Shown here: positions 16,301-25,184 of the stretch, piece after piece
Layout: every line of letters starts with the position of its first letter
Position numbering within the stretch: position 1 is the stretch's first letter
DNA from: Nocardioidaceae bacterium UBA4001
GTDB taxonomy: Bacteria; Actinomycetota; Actinomycetes; Propionibacteriales; Nocardioidaceae
Direction: 5' to 3'
Length of the DNA: 64,000 nucleotides
Assembly: GCA_002384855.1 (NCBI GenBank)
Contig: DGBP01000022.1
Span: 1 to 64,000 of the forward strand
The notes under the pieces: generated by a model
Databases searched by the model: none
Told to the model about the DNA's origin: nothing
The model's input: the letters and a program-made list of their open reading frames with translations, nothing else
Translations under genes and position numbers: made by a program

Positions 16301-17404
16301 ATGACGTCGATCGCGGACCATCGGACCCCGTCCCCGCACGTCCGGGGTGCTCTCCGGAGCCGCCTCTGGCGGGTGGCCGAGGCGCTGGCCACGCCGAGGG
16401 ACCCGGGCCACTACCTCGACATGGTGAACCCCCTGCGCGGGGGTGCCGACCTGCGCGGCCGCGTGGTCGACGTACGACCGGAGGCCGGGGACGCCGTCAC
16501 GGTCGTGCTGCGGCCCGGCGCCGGCTGGCGCGGCCACGTCCCGGGCCAGTACGTCCGGGTGGGGCTCGACGTCGACGGCGTCCGGCGCTGGCGGTCGTAC
16601 TCGCTGACCTCGACCCCCTCCGCCGAGGGCGGCCACATCTCCATCACCGCCAAGCGCGTGCCCGACGGCATCGTCAGTGCCCACCTGGCCCAGCAGCTGC
16701 GCCCCGGCGACCTGGTCCACCTCGACCAGGCCTGCGGTGACTTCGTGCTGCCGGAGCACGCACCCGGGAAGGTCCTCTTCATCACCGGCGGTAGCGGGGT
16801 CACCCCCGTGATGGGCATGCTGCGCTCCGGCAAGGACCGTCTTCGTGACGTCGTCCTCGTCCACTCCGAGCGGTCCGCGGCCGACGTGATCTTCGGGGCC
16901 GAGCTCCGGGCGCTGGCCGCGGGCGGCCGGCTCCGTCTCGTCGAACAGCACACCGACGAATCCGGTCGGCTCGACGTCGGCCGGCTCTCCGAGCTCGTGC
17001 CCGACCTCGCCGAGCGGGAGACCTGGGCCTGCGGGCCCTCGGGGCTGCTCGACGCCGTCGAGGAGCACTGGAGCACGGCCGGCCTCGCCGACCGCCTCCA
17101 CACCGAGAGGTTCCGCACCGAGCTCGCCGAGCCCGGGGAGGGCGGAACGGTCCGCTTCACCGGCACGGACACGGTCGTCGAGGCCGACGGCGGGACCTCC
17201 GTCCTCGACGCCGGTGAGGCGGCCGGTGTGCTGATGCCGTCGGGCTGCCGGATGGGCATCTGCTTCTCCTGCGTCCTCCCGATGCGCGAGGGCGCCGTAC
17301 GCGACCTGCGCACCGGCGAGGTCACCACCGCCGCCCCCGGTGACGGCGTGCTCGTCCAGACCTGCATCTCAGCGGCTGCGGGCAGCTGCCAGATCGACCA
17401 CTGA
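16301..17404 (+). CDS. Ferredoxin--NADP reductase with C-terminal 2Fe-2S domain, desaturase partner
   Basis: Electron-transfer flavoprotein of 367 aa. Domains in order: FAD-binding barrel with RSYSLTS (about 98-104), NAD(P)-binding domain with GGSGVTPVMGML (about 163), and a plant-type 2Fe-2S domain with PSGCRMGICFSC (about 314-325) and the last cysteine in VQTC (about 354). It matches the mycobacterial Rv3230c type, which feeds electrons from NADPH to the DesA3 acyl-CoA desaturase. The desaturase gene follows 53 bases downstream. The ATG at 16301 gives a normal length; longer upstream reading lacks homologous residues. Confidence 0.9.
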   Translation: MTSIADHRTPSPHVRGALRSRLWRVAEALATPRDPGHYLDMVNPLRGGADLRGRVVDVRPEAGDAVTVVLRPGAGWRGHVPGQYVRVGLDVDGVRRWRSYSLTSTPSAEGGHISITAKRVPDGIVSAHLAQQLRPGDLVHLDQACGDFVLPEHAPGKVLFITGGSGVTPVMGMLRSGKDRLRDVVLVHSERSAADVIFGAELRALAAGGRLRLVEQHTDESGRLDVGRLSELVPDLAERETWACGPSGLLDAVEEHWSTAGLADRLHTERFRTELAEPGEGGTVRFTGTDTVVEADGGTSVLDAGEAAGVLMPSGCRMGICFSCVLPMREGAVRDLRTGEVTTAAPGDGVLVQTCISAAAGSCQIDH

Positions 17405-17433
17405 GACCCCTGACCCCTGAGACCCCTGACCCC
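17402..17433 (+). repeat. Perfect 16-bp tandem repeat spanning a stop codon
   Basis: TGAGACCCCTGACCCC occurs twice in tandem (17402-17417 and 17418-17433); the first TGA is the stop codon of the reductase. It fills most of the gap to the desaturase. It probably arose by slippage and changes spacing between the two coupled genes; a regulatory role is possible but unsupported. Confidence 0.75.
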
Positions 17434-17457
17434 CGTCGCACACGAAAGGGAGACCCC

Positions 17458-18657
17458 ATGACCGTGCTGCAGAAGAAGACCGACAACCCGATCGCCCACC
17501 TCGCCCCCGAGGACATCGAGGAGATCGGCCGGCGACTCGACGCGATCCGCCAGGAGATCGTCGACTCCCGTGGCGCCGAGGACGCGGCCTACATCCGGCG
17601 TGTGATCGACGTCCAGCGCAAGCTCGAGCTCGGCAGCCGCGCCGTGCTCCTTGCCTCGATCTTCCCGCCGGCCTGGTTCGTCGGCACCGCGGGGCTCGCG
17701 GTGGCGAAGATCCTGGAGAACATGGAGATCGGCCACAACGTCATGCACGGCCAGTGGGACTGGATGCGTGACCCGAAGATCCACTCGACGACCTGGGAGT
17801 GGGACAACGTCTCCCCGTCGGACCAGTGGAAGCACTCGCACAACGAGCTGCACCACACCTACACCAACGTCATCGGACGAGACAACGACCTCGGCTACGG
17901 GATCATGCGGGTCGACGAGGACCAGCGCTGGCACCCCCTCTACCTCGCGCAGCCGGTGTGGAACCTCCTCAACGCGTGCTTCTTCGAGTACGGGATCGCC
18001 GCCTACGACCTCGAGCTGGGGCGTAACCTCCCGTCGAAGAAGCGCCGCTCGTCGCCCGAGTTCAAGGCCCGTGGCAGGCAGGTGCTCAGGAAGATCCGGG
18101 GCCAGGTCACCAAGGACTACCTGGTGCACCCGGCGCTCTCCGGTCCGTCGTTCCTGCACACGCTCGCCGCCACGGCGACGGCGAACCTGGTGCGCAACCT
18201 GTGGACCCACTCGGTGATCATGTGCGGCCACTTCCCGGAGGGCGTCGAGACCTTCGAGCGACGCTCGATCGAGGGGGAGACCCGCGGGGAGTGGTACCTC
18301 CGCCAGATGCTCGGCTCCGCGAACATCTCGGGCGGCAAGGCGCTGCACATCATGACGGGCAACCTGTCCTACCAGATCGAGCACCACCTCTTCCCCGACC
18401 TGCCCAGCAACCGCTACCAGGAGATCGCGCCGAAGGTGCGCGAGATCTTCGACGACTACGGGCTGCGCTACACCTCCGGGTCACTGCCCAAGCAGGTCGC
18501 GTCCGCCTGGGGGAAGATCATCCGACTGTCCCTGCCCAACGGCTTCGCCGACGACGCCACCCGGAAGGTACGGCGCGCGCTCGGACGCCCGGGGACGCAG
18601 CCGGTCCGACCGGACGCCCTCAGCGCGACGGGTCGTGTGGCCGAGCGCGCGGCATAG
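17458..18657 (+). CDS. Fatty acid (acyl-CoA) desaturase, DesA3-like
   Basis: Membrane di-iron desaturase of 399 aa. Three histidine boxes are visible: EIGHNVMHG (about 90-98), HSHNELHH (about 127-134) and QIEHHLFPD (about 307-315). Hydrophobic helices lie near residues 60-90 and 240-260. The family introduces a cis double bond into long-chain acyl-CoA using O2 and reduced 2Fe-2S protein, and tunes membrane fluidity. It forms an operon with the reductase just upstream, as in mycobacterial Rv3230c-desA3. The AAAGGGAG ribosome site precedes the ATG. Regiospecificity (delta-9 most likely) is inferred. Confidence 0.9.
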   Translation: MTVLQKKTDNPIAHLAPEDIEEIGRRLDAIRQEIVDSRGAEDAAYIRRVIDVQRKLELGSRAVLLASIFPPAWFVGTAGLAVAKILENMEIGHNVMHGQWDWMRDPKIHSTTWEWDNVSPSDQWKHSHNELHHTYTNVIGRDNDLGYGIMRVDEDQRWHPLYLAQPVWNLLNACFFEYGIAAYDLELGRNLPSKKRRSSPEFKARGRQVLRKIRGQVTKDYLVHPALSGPSFLHTLAATATANLVRNLWTHSVIMCGHFPEGVETFERRSIEGETRGEWYLRQMLGSANISGGKALHIMTGNLSYQIEHHLFPDLPSNRYQEIAPKVREIFDDYGLRYTSGSLPKQVASAWGKIIRLSLPNGFADDATRKVRRALGRPGTQPVRPDALSATGRVAERAA

Positions 18658-18772
18658 CGCACGCCGGACCACACGACCGACGGGGGAGTTGCTCGGAGGT
18701 GCGCCACCCGCCGCGCGCGCCGCACTAGGGTGTGGGCAACAGCCCTGGTGGACGACGCTGTCGAGGTGGCCG

Positions 18773-19816
18773 GTGGAGCTTGCGCAGCAGGTCGGTGGGC
18801 CGCTCGCGCTCGCCCGCGGCCTCGAGGACGTCGACCGGCTCGAGCCGCTCGACGGCTACGCGACGGCGATGACCGACGCGGTGGCGGTGCTGCTCGAGGA
18901 GGGCGTCGACGTGCTGCAGGTGACCCAGGCGGTCGCCCACGTCAACGACGTCCTCACCTCCCGAGTGCTCGAGCTCGCCGAGGCCCGGCTCGGCCCCCCG
19001 CCGTACGCCTATGCCTGGCTGGCGCTCGGCTCCCACGGCCGCGGCGAGCAGGTGCTCTCCAGCGACCAGGACAGCGCGCTGGCCTACGGCGGCCCCCGGC
19101 TCACCGCCGCCGAGCCGGACGAGTACTTCCCGCGCCTCGCCGGGTACGTCGTCGAGGCGCTCGCCCGGGCGGGGATCCCGCGCTGCACCGGCGACTACAT
19201 GGCCACCACGTGGCACCACCCGCTCGACACCTTCACCCACTACTTCGAGCGGTGGGTGAACGACCCGGCCCCCAAGGACCTGCTGCGCGCCGAGATCTTC
19301 CTCGACGTCCGCCCCGTGCACGGCGACCTCGACGTGAGCAGCCTCGACGAGCTCCTCGTGGCGGGTGGCCGGCGCGGGACCTTCCTCAAGCAGATGGCGG
19401 CGGCGACCGTGACCTTCCGGCCACCCGTGGTCTTCCTCGGCCACGTCCACACCGAGCACGGCTACCTCGACATCAAGAGGAGCGGGACCGCGGCGATCGT
19501 GTTGCTGGCCCGGCTGTACGCGCTCGCGGCCGGCACCAACGCCCGCACCACGCTCGAGCGGCTGCGGGTCGCGGGATCCGCGCGCACCCTGAGCCCCTCC
19601 GGCGTGGAGCAGATGATCGACGCCTACCGGATGCTGACCGAGCTCCGGCTCCGGCACCAGGTCGAGCAGGCCCGGCGTGGCGAGGCGGTCGACAACCGTG
19701 TCCGCGTCGACCGGCTGCCCTCCGGGGACCGGCGGCGGCTGCGTGACGCCATCCGCACGGTGCGGGTGATGCAGGAGATCACCGCGAACCGCTACCAGAC
19801 CCACACGGTCACGTGA
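18773..19816 (+). CDS. DUF294 nucleotidyltransferase-like protein, stand-alone
   Basis: Protein of 347 aa with the DUF294 nucleotidyltransferase-like core: GSHGRGEQVLSSDQDSALAY near residues 84-103 is the GS...DxD signature shared with GlnD-type uridylyltransferases, followed by the DUF294_C helical domain. Most family members carry N-terminal cNMP-binding and CBS domains; here these are absent and only about 60 helical residues precede the core. It opens a run of co-oriented genes with the symporter-kinase, a context seen near acetate-type symporters. It may modify a protein or nucleotide in that signalling path. The GTG start has a GAGG six bases upstream. Confidence 0.78.
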   Translation: MELAQQVGGPLALARGLEDVDRLEPLDGYATAMTDAVAVLLEEGVDVLQVTQAVAHVNDVLTSRVLELAEARLGPPPYAYAWLALGSHGRGEQVLSSDQDSALAYGGPRLTAAEPDEYFPRLAGYVVEALARAGIPRCTGDYMATTWHHPLDTFTHYFERWVNDPAPKDLLRAEIFLDVRPVHGDLDVSSLDELLVAGGRRGTFLKQMAAATVTFRPPVVFLGHVHTEHGYLDIKRSGTAAIVLLARLYALAAGTNARTTLERLRVAGSARTLSPSGVEQMIDAYRMLTELRLRHQVEQARRGEAVDNRVRVDRLPSGDRRRLRDAIRTVRVMQEITANRYQTHTVT

Positions 19817-19832
19817 CGGGACGGGCCGAGCG

Positions 19833-20024
19833 GTGAGCGGACGTCCCACGAACGCGCGGCTGGTGGCGCTGGCCGCGGCGGCGTTCGCGCTGTTCAACTA
19901 CCCGCTGCTGGCGGTCTTCGACACCGACGCCCTGGTGCTGGGACTGCCCCTGGTCTGGGTGTACGTCCTGGCCGTCTGGACGCTGCTGATCGTCCTCGTC
20001 GGGCTGACCCTGCGGGACCGCTGA
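19833..20024 (+). CDS. Small two-helix membrane protein preceding the symporter-kinase
   Basis: A 63-aa protein with two hydrophobic helices (about 10-30 and 36-58) separated by FDTDALVLGLP, and a short basic tail. The start is GTG. It ends one base before the symporter-kinase ATG, so translation is coupled. Similar small proteins with an FNYPLL-like helix often precede sodium:solute-symporter genes; a subunit or stabilising role for the fused transporter domain is likely. No function is established from sequence. Confidence 0.7.
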   Translation: MSGRPTNARLVALAAAAFALFNYPLLAVFDTDALVLGLPLVWVYVLAVWTLLIVLVGLTLRDR

Positions 20025-20025
20025 G

Positions 20026-22755
20026 ATGGTGCCGACCTGGGTCGTCGTCGTGGTCTCGGTGGGCTACCTGGGCCTGCTGTTCGCCATCGCCTACGCCGGG
20101 GACCGCCGCGCCCTGGCAGGTCGGAGCATCATCAGCAACGGAGCCATCTACGCGCTGTCGATCGCGGTCTACGCCACGTCGTGGACCTACTACGGCAGCG
20201 TGGGCAGCGCGGCGGAGGGCGGGATCGCCTGGCTGCCGATCTACCTCGGTCCGATGGTCGTGGTCACCGTCTGGTGGGTGGTGCTGCGCAAGATCATCCG
20301 GATCTGCCGTCGCGACCGGATCACCTCGCTGGCGGACTTCGTGGCCTCCCGCTACGGCAAGAGCCAGCTGCTCGGCGGGCTGGTCACCGTCATCGCGGTG
20401 CTCGGGCTGGTGCCCTACATCGCCCTGCAGCTGAAGGCTATCTCCACGACCTTCACGATCCTGCGCGACGAGGCCGGCCCGGCCGCCGCACCGGTGGGCT
20501 CCGTGCCGGTCCTGCAGGACACCGGCCTCTACGCCGCGCTGCTGCTCGCCGCCTTCACGATCGTGTTCGGCACCCGGCACCTCGACGCGACCGAACGCCA
20601 CGAGGGGATGGTCGCGGCGATCGCCTTCGAGTCGCTGGTCAAGCTGGTGGCGTTCCTGGTGGTCGGGGCCTGGGTCACCTTCGGGCTCTTCGACGGGTTC
20701 TCCGACATCGTCGCCCGCGCCGCCGAGCGGCCCGAGCTCGCCGAGCTGCTCACCCTGCGCACGACGACCGGCTACGGCACGTTCTTCTGGCTGACGGTGC
20801 TGTCCATGCTCGCCTTCCTGCTGCTCCCGCGGCAGTGGCAGGTCGCAGTGGTGGAGAACGTCGACGAGCAGCACCTGCGGACGGCGTCGTGGCTGTTCCC
20901 GCTGTACCTGCTGCTGATCAACCTCTTCGTGCTCCCTATCGCGCTCGGCGGGCTGCTCATCTTCGGCGACGACGTGGACGCCGACACGTTCGTGCTGGCG
21001 CTCCCGATGGCCGACGGGAGCCCCTTGCTGGCGCTCCTCGTCTTCGTCGGCGGACTCTCCGCGGCGACCGGGATGGTGATCGTCGAGACCATCGCCCTGT
21101 CGACGATGGTGTCGAACTCGCTCGTGATGCCGCTGCTGCTGCGCAGCCGGGGGATCGCGGGCGGCCGCGACCTCGGCCGGCTGGTGCTGCTGGTGCGCCG
21201 GGTCACGATCGTGGCCCTGCTCCTGCTGGGGTTCGCCTACTTCCGGATCGCCACCGACGCCCTCGGGCTCGTCCAGATCGGCCTGATCTCCTTCGCGGCC
21301 GTCGCGCAGTTCGCCCCGGCGGTCCTCGGCGGGCTCTACTGGAAGGGCGCCACCCACGCAGGAGCGATGGCGGGCCTCGTGGCGGGGATCCTCACCTGGG
21401 GCCACACCCTGCTGCTCCCGTCGTTCTCCGACTCCGGGTGGCTGCCGCGCTCGCTCCCCGTCGAGGGGCCCTTCGGGATCGAGCTGCTGGCGCCGTACGC
21501 CCTGCTCGGCCTCGACGGCCTCGACCCCGTGAGCCACGCGATGCTGTGGAGCATGCTCGCCAACGTCGGCTTCATGGTCGCGGTGTCGCTCGCGGGGGGC
21601 GCGCGCCCGGTGGAGCGGGTCCAGGCCGCCGTCTTCGTCGACGCGATGCGACGGCCCCGGGGACCCGGTGACACGGTGCTGCTGCGCGGCACCACGACGG
21701 TGGGCGCGCTGCAGGGCGTGCTCGAGAGGTTCGTCGGCCCAGGCGGCGCGCGCGAGGCGCTGGACGGGTACGCCGCCCGCACCGCCGCCGACGTGGGACA
21801 AGACGCCGACGCCGATGCCGACCTGATCCACCACGTGGAGTCGCTGCTGGCAGGCGCGGTGGGCACCGCCTCGGCGCGGGCGCTGGTCTCGACGGTCGTG
21901 ACCGAGGAGCCGCTGGGCATGGACGAGGTCATGGAGATCCTCGACGAGGCGTCCCAGGTGCGGGCCTACAGCCAGGCGCTGGAGCGGAAGTCGGCCGAGC
22001 TGGAGGAGGCGAGCGCCGAGCTGCGCCGGGCCAACGAGCAGCTGCAGGAGCTCGACCGGCTCAAGGACGACTTCGTCTCCACGGTGACCCACGAGCTGCG
22101 CACGCCGCTGACCTCGATCCGCGCCTTCTCCGAGATCCTGCTGGACAACCCCGACCTCGACCCCGACGAGCGGCACGGGTTCCTCCGGCCGATCGTCGAC
22201 GAGACCGAGCGGCTGACCCGGCTGATCAACCAGGTGCTCGACCTCGCCAAGCTCGAGGCGGGGGGCGTGGAGTGGCACCTGGCCCCGGTCGACCTGCGGG
22301 AGGTGGTCACCGCGGCGACGACGGCGTCCGCCCAGCTGTTCCGGGAGCGTGACGTCGCCCTGGAGCTCGACCTGCCCACGACACTGCCCGACGTGACCGC
22401 GGACTCCGACCGGGTCTTCCAGGTGCTGCTGAACCTGCTCGGCAACGCCGTGAAGTTCGCCGACCCCGAGCGAGGCCGGGTGCGGGTCGGCCTCTCGGTG
22501 CACGCGGGGGAGGTGCAGGTCGACGTGGAGGACAACGGCCCCGGGGTTCCCGAGGCCGAGCGCAAGGTCATCTTCGACAAGTTCCGCCAGGGCGGCGACA
22601 CCCACCGTGACCGGCCCGCGGGCACCGGCCTCGGCCTGCCGATCAGCCGCGAGATCATCGGGCGTCTGGGTGGCAGGCTGTGGGTCGGGGAGCGTCCCGG
22701 TCCGGGCGCCACCTTCTCGTTCACCCTGCCGATCGCACGGACGGAGCCCTCATGA
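20026..22755 (+). CDS. Sodium:solute symporter-like sensor histidine kinase (CbrA/CrbS type)
   Basis: Fusion of 909 aa. Residues 1-530 form an SLC5-type symporter with about 13 hydrophobic helices; a STAC linker domain begins at about 547 (GDTVLLRG, then GALQGVLERFVG); a coiled coil spans 640-675; then a HisKA domain (THELRTPL, phospho-acceptor about H689) and an HATPase domain with N box near 807, DNGPG and GTGLGLP. This is the architecture of CbrA and CrbS/MxtR, kinases linked to histidine or acetate use in gammaproteobacteria. It probably senses a transported organic acid. The following receiver gene overlaps its stop by four bases. Confidence 0.92.
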   Translation: MVPTWVVVVVSVGYLGLLFAIAYAGDRRALAGRSIISNGAIYALSIAVYATSWTYYGSVGSAAEGGIAWLPIYLGPMVVVTVWWVVLRKIIRICRRDRITSLADFVASRYGKSQLLGGLVTVIAVLGLVPYIALQLKAISTTFTILRDEAGPAAAPVGSVPVLQDTGLYAALLLAAFTIVFGTRHLDATERHEGMVAAIAFESLVKLVAFLVVGAWVTFGLFDGFSDIVARAAERPELAELLTLRTTTGYGTFFWLTVLSMLAFLLLPRQWQVAVVENVDEQHLRTASWLFPLYLLLINLFVLPIALGGLLIFGDDVDADTFVLALPMADGSPLLALLVFVGGLSAATGMVIVETIALSTMVSNSLVMPLLLRSRGIAGGRDLGRLVLLVRRVTIVALLLLGFAYFRIATDALGLVQIGLISFAAVAQFAPAVLGGLYWKGATHAGAMAGLVAGILTWGHTLLLPSFSDSGWLPRSLPVEGPFGIELLAPYALLGLDGLDPVSHAMLWSMLANVGFMVAVSLAGGARPVERVQAAVFVDAMRRPRGPGDTVLLRGTTTVGALQGVLERFVGPGGAREALDGYAARTAADVGQDADADADLIHHVESLLAGAVGTASARALVSTVVTEEPLGMDEVMEILDEASQVRAYSQALERKSAELEEASAELRRANEQLQELDRLKDDFVSTVTHELRTPLTSIRAFSEILLDNPDLDPDERHGFLRPIVDETERLTRLINQVLDLAKLEAGGVEWHLAPVDLREVVTAATTASAQLFRERDVALELDLPTTLPDVTADSDRVFQVLLNLLGNAVKFADPERGRVRVGLSVHAGEVQVDVEDNGPGVPEAERKVIFDKFRQGGDTHRDRPAGTGLGLPISREIIGRLGGRLWVGERPGPGATFSFTLPIARTEPS

Positions 22756-23126
22756 CGCGCCGGGTCCTCATCGTCGACGACGAGCCGAACATCGTGACCT
22801 CGCTGGAGTTCATCATGCGGCGGAGCGGCTTCGAGACGGCTGTCGCGCGCGACGGTGACCAGGCGCTCGAGGAGGTGGAGCGGTTCGACCCCGACCTGGT
22901 GCTGCTCGACACGATGATGCCGCGGCGGGACGGGTACGAGGTGTGCCAGACGCTGCGCGCCCAGGGCCGGACCGACCTGAGGATCGTGATGCTCACCGCC
23001 AAGGGCCGTGAGACCGAGGTGGCCAAGGGGCTCGCCGTGGGGGCGGACTCCTACGTGACCAAGCCGTTCTCCACGCGCGACCTCGTGGCGCTGGTGCGGG
23101 AGCTGCTGCCCGAGGAGGGGCCGTGA
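22752..23126 (+). CDS. Stand-alone receiver-domain response regulator
   Basis: Receiver of 124 aa and nothing else: acidic pocket DD at 9-10, phospho-acceptor D53 in LLDTMMP, T82 in MLTAK and K104 in VTKPF are all present, so it should be phosphorylated. No DNA-binding or enzymatic output domain exists. It overlaps the symporter-kinase (ATGA) and the next gene, so all three proteins are made together. CrbR/CbrB, the usual partners of such kinases, carry LuxR or NtrC outputs; here the signal must pass by protein contact, and the adjacent pseudokinase-exonuclease is the obvious candidate. Confidence 0.9.
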   Translation: MTRRVLIVDDEPNIVTSLEFIMRRSGFETAVARDGDQALEEVERFDPDLVLLDTMMPRRDGYEVCQTLRAQGRTDLRIVMLTAKGRETEVAKGLAVGADSYVTKPFSTRDLVALVRELLPEEGP

Positions 23127-25183
23127 GGCACGACCACCGGGCGGCCGTGGCCGCGCTCACCGGCTACGTCGTCGTCGCGGCCGGCGGCCTGGTGGCGCTG
23201 GTGGCCGCCGGCACCGACCCGTTGCCGGTCGTGCTCCTCGCGGCGGTGGCGGCGTTCGCCCTGGTCCTCTGGCTGTCACGGCTGCTCGGCCGTCTGCCGC
23301 GGGCGGTGAGCCGGCTCACCGGGGACACCGCCGTCGTCGTCGACGCCAACGCCTCGCAGCGGGTCGACACGGAGGCGGCCGACCTCCGGGGCCTGGTCGA
23401 GCAGGTCAACCGCCTCGCCGACGAGCGCGAGGCAGCCAGGAGGGACGTGGAGGAGCAGGTCGAGTCCGCCCGTCGCGACCTGGAGGCCGAACGCAACCGC
23501 TTCGCGGCGCTGATGGCCCAGCTGACCGTCGCGGTCGTGGTGTGCAACGCCGAGGGCCGCATCCTGCTCTACAACGACGCCGCTCGCTCGGTGCTCGGGA
23601 CGGACACACCGGTGGGCCTGGGCCGGTCGGTGTTCGCGATGGTCGACCGCGGCCTGGTCACCCATGCGTTGGACCGGCTGCTGTCGGGGGCGGAGTCGGT
23701 CTACACGGCGACGAGCCTCCACGGCGACAAGCTGGTCCGGGTCCGGGTGACCCCGGCCCGGGACCCCGTTGCCGGTGAGGCCGAGGCGGCCGCCGGCTTC
23801 GTCCTCGTGCTCGAGGACCTGACCCGCGAGGCCCACGCCGGTGACGAGCGCGAGCGCGTCCTCCGCGAGCTGACCGAGTCGGTGCGGGCGTCACTCGGCA
23901 GCATCAGGGCGGCCGCCGAGAGCGTGCTGGAGTTCCCCGAGCTCAGCGCCGACGAGCGGGAGGGGTTCCTGGAGATCGTGCGGGAGGAGTCCGACCGGCT
24001 CGGACGCCGCGTCGACGATCTCGCCCGCGGCACCGAGGCGCCTGCCGACGACCGCCTCCTCGCCGAGATCACCGGGGAGGACCTGCTCCGGCTGGTGTCG
24101 GAGGAGCTCGTCCGCGCCGGCGGTGACTGCGCCGCGCCCGACGCCTCCGACCTGTGGGTCCGTGCCGACCCGCACGCACTCGCGCGGGTGCTCACGCACC
24201 TCGTCGCGCGGGCCCGGGAGGGCGGCGCCCCGTCCCGTCTCCACCTGGCCCTCGACCCCGTCGGCCGCCACGGCCAGCTCGACGTGCGCTGGCCCGGGCG
24301 GCCCCCCGCCCCGGCCGACGTGGAGCGGTGGCTGGGCGAGCCGGTGGCCGGCGCCGGTACGTCGACCGCCCGGGAGGTCGTGGACCGGCACGGTGCCGAG
24401 CTGTGGAGCGGCTCCCTCGACCCGGGCACCGCCTACCTGCGCGTGCTGATCCCGCTGACCGCGGGGGAGCAGCGTCCGGCCGCGCCGACCACCCCGCAGG
24501 TCCCGAGCCGGCCGGAGTTCTACGACTTCGACCTGTTCACGGCAGGGCCGCAGGTGACGGAGGTGTCCGAGCGCCGGCTGGACGAGCTCGCGTTCACGGT
24601 CTTCGACACCGAGACCACCGGCCTCGACCCCGCCGGTGGCGACCGGGTGATCTCGATCGGTGCGGTGCGCGTGGTGAACGGGCGGGTGCTCCAGCAGGAG
24701 ACGTTCGAGCAGCTGGTCGAGCCGGGCCGCTCCGTCCCCTCCGCGTCGACGTCGATCCACGGCATCACCGCGGACATGCTCGCGGGCGCGCCCTCGATCG
24801 AGGAGGTCCTGCCCGCCTTCGCCCGCTTCGCCGAGGACACCGTGCTGGTGGGACACAACGTCAGCTTCGACCTGCAGTTCCTGGCACCGGCGGAGGCGGC
24901 GACCGGGGTGGAGCTGGCTCGGCCGGCGCTGGACACGCTGCTGCTGCACGCGGCGCTGCACCCCGACCACCAGGAGCACAGCCTCGACGCGATCGCCGGC
25001 CGGCTGGGGGTCAGCGTCGTGGGCCGGCACACCGCCCTGGGCGACGCCCTCGTGACGGCGGAGGTGTTCGTCGCGCTGGCGGTTCTGCTGCGCAGGCGTG
25101 GCGTGAGGACCCTCGGAGAGGCGGTCGAGCTCGCGCAGCGCAGCTACCAGGCGCGGGTCGACGCCCGGTTGTACGGCCGCTGA
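23123..25183 (+). CDS. Membrane PAS / degenerate histidine kinase fused to a DnaQ-like 3'-5' exonuclease
   Basis: Fusion of 686 aa. Two transmembrane helices (about 10-58) lead into a HAMP-like coiled coil (70-125), a PAS domain (about 130-240), a HisKA-like and ATPase-like region (about 245-440), and a DEDDh exonuclease (about 485-660). In the HisKA block, LTESVRASLGSIRA aligns with the neighbour's VTHELRTPLTSIRA, so the phospho-acceptor His is replaced by Glu (about E252). The ATPase part lacks a recognisable N box and glycine loops. The exonuclease keeps FDTETTGL (about D495, E497), HNVSFD and GRHTALGD. It is thus a pseudokinase sensor with an intact-looking nuclease head. The start overlaps the receiver gene stop. 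Confidence 0.87.
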   Translation: MRHDHRAAVAALTGYVVVAAGGLVALVAAGTDPLPVVLLAAVAAFALVLWLSRLLGRLPRAVSRLTGDTAVVVDANASQRVDTEAADLRGLVEQVNRLADEREAARRDVEEQVESARRDLEAERNRFAALMAQLTVAVVVCNAEGRILLYNDAARSVLGTDTPVGLGRSVFAMVDRGLVTHALDRLLSGAESVYTATSLHGDKLVRVRVTPARDPVAGEAEAAAGFVLVLEDLTREAHAGDERERVLRELTESVRASLGSIRAAAESVLEFPELSADEREGFLEIVREESDRLGRRVDDLARGTEAPADDRLLAEITGEDLLRLVSEELVRAGGDCAAPDASDLWVRADPHALARVLTHLVARAREGGAPSRLHLALDPVGRHGQLDVRWPGRPPAPADVERWLGEPVAGAGTSTAREVVDRHGAELWSGSLDPGTAYLRVLIPLTAGEQRPAAPTTPQVPSRPEFYDFDLFTAGPQVTEVSERRLDELAFTVFDTETTGLDPAGGDRVISIGAVRVVNGRVLQQETFEQLVEPGRSVPSASTSIHGITADMLAGAPSIEEVLPAFARFAEDTVLVGHNVSFDLQFLAPAEAATGVELARPALDTLLLHAALHPDHQEHSLDAIAGRLGVSVVGRHTALGDALVTAEVFVALAVLLRRRGVRTLGEAVELAQRSYQARVDARLYGR

Positions 25184-25184
25184 G

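Noticed and set aside
19894..22605. A 903-codon open frame antisense to the symporter-kinase
   Set aside because: Composition is the Arg/Gln/His/Glu-rich pattern of a high-GC shadow frame; the plus strand has complete transporter and kinase motifs.
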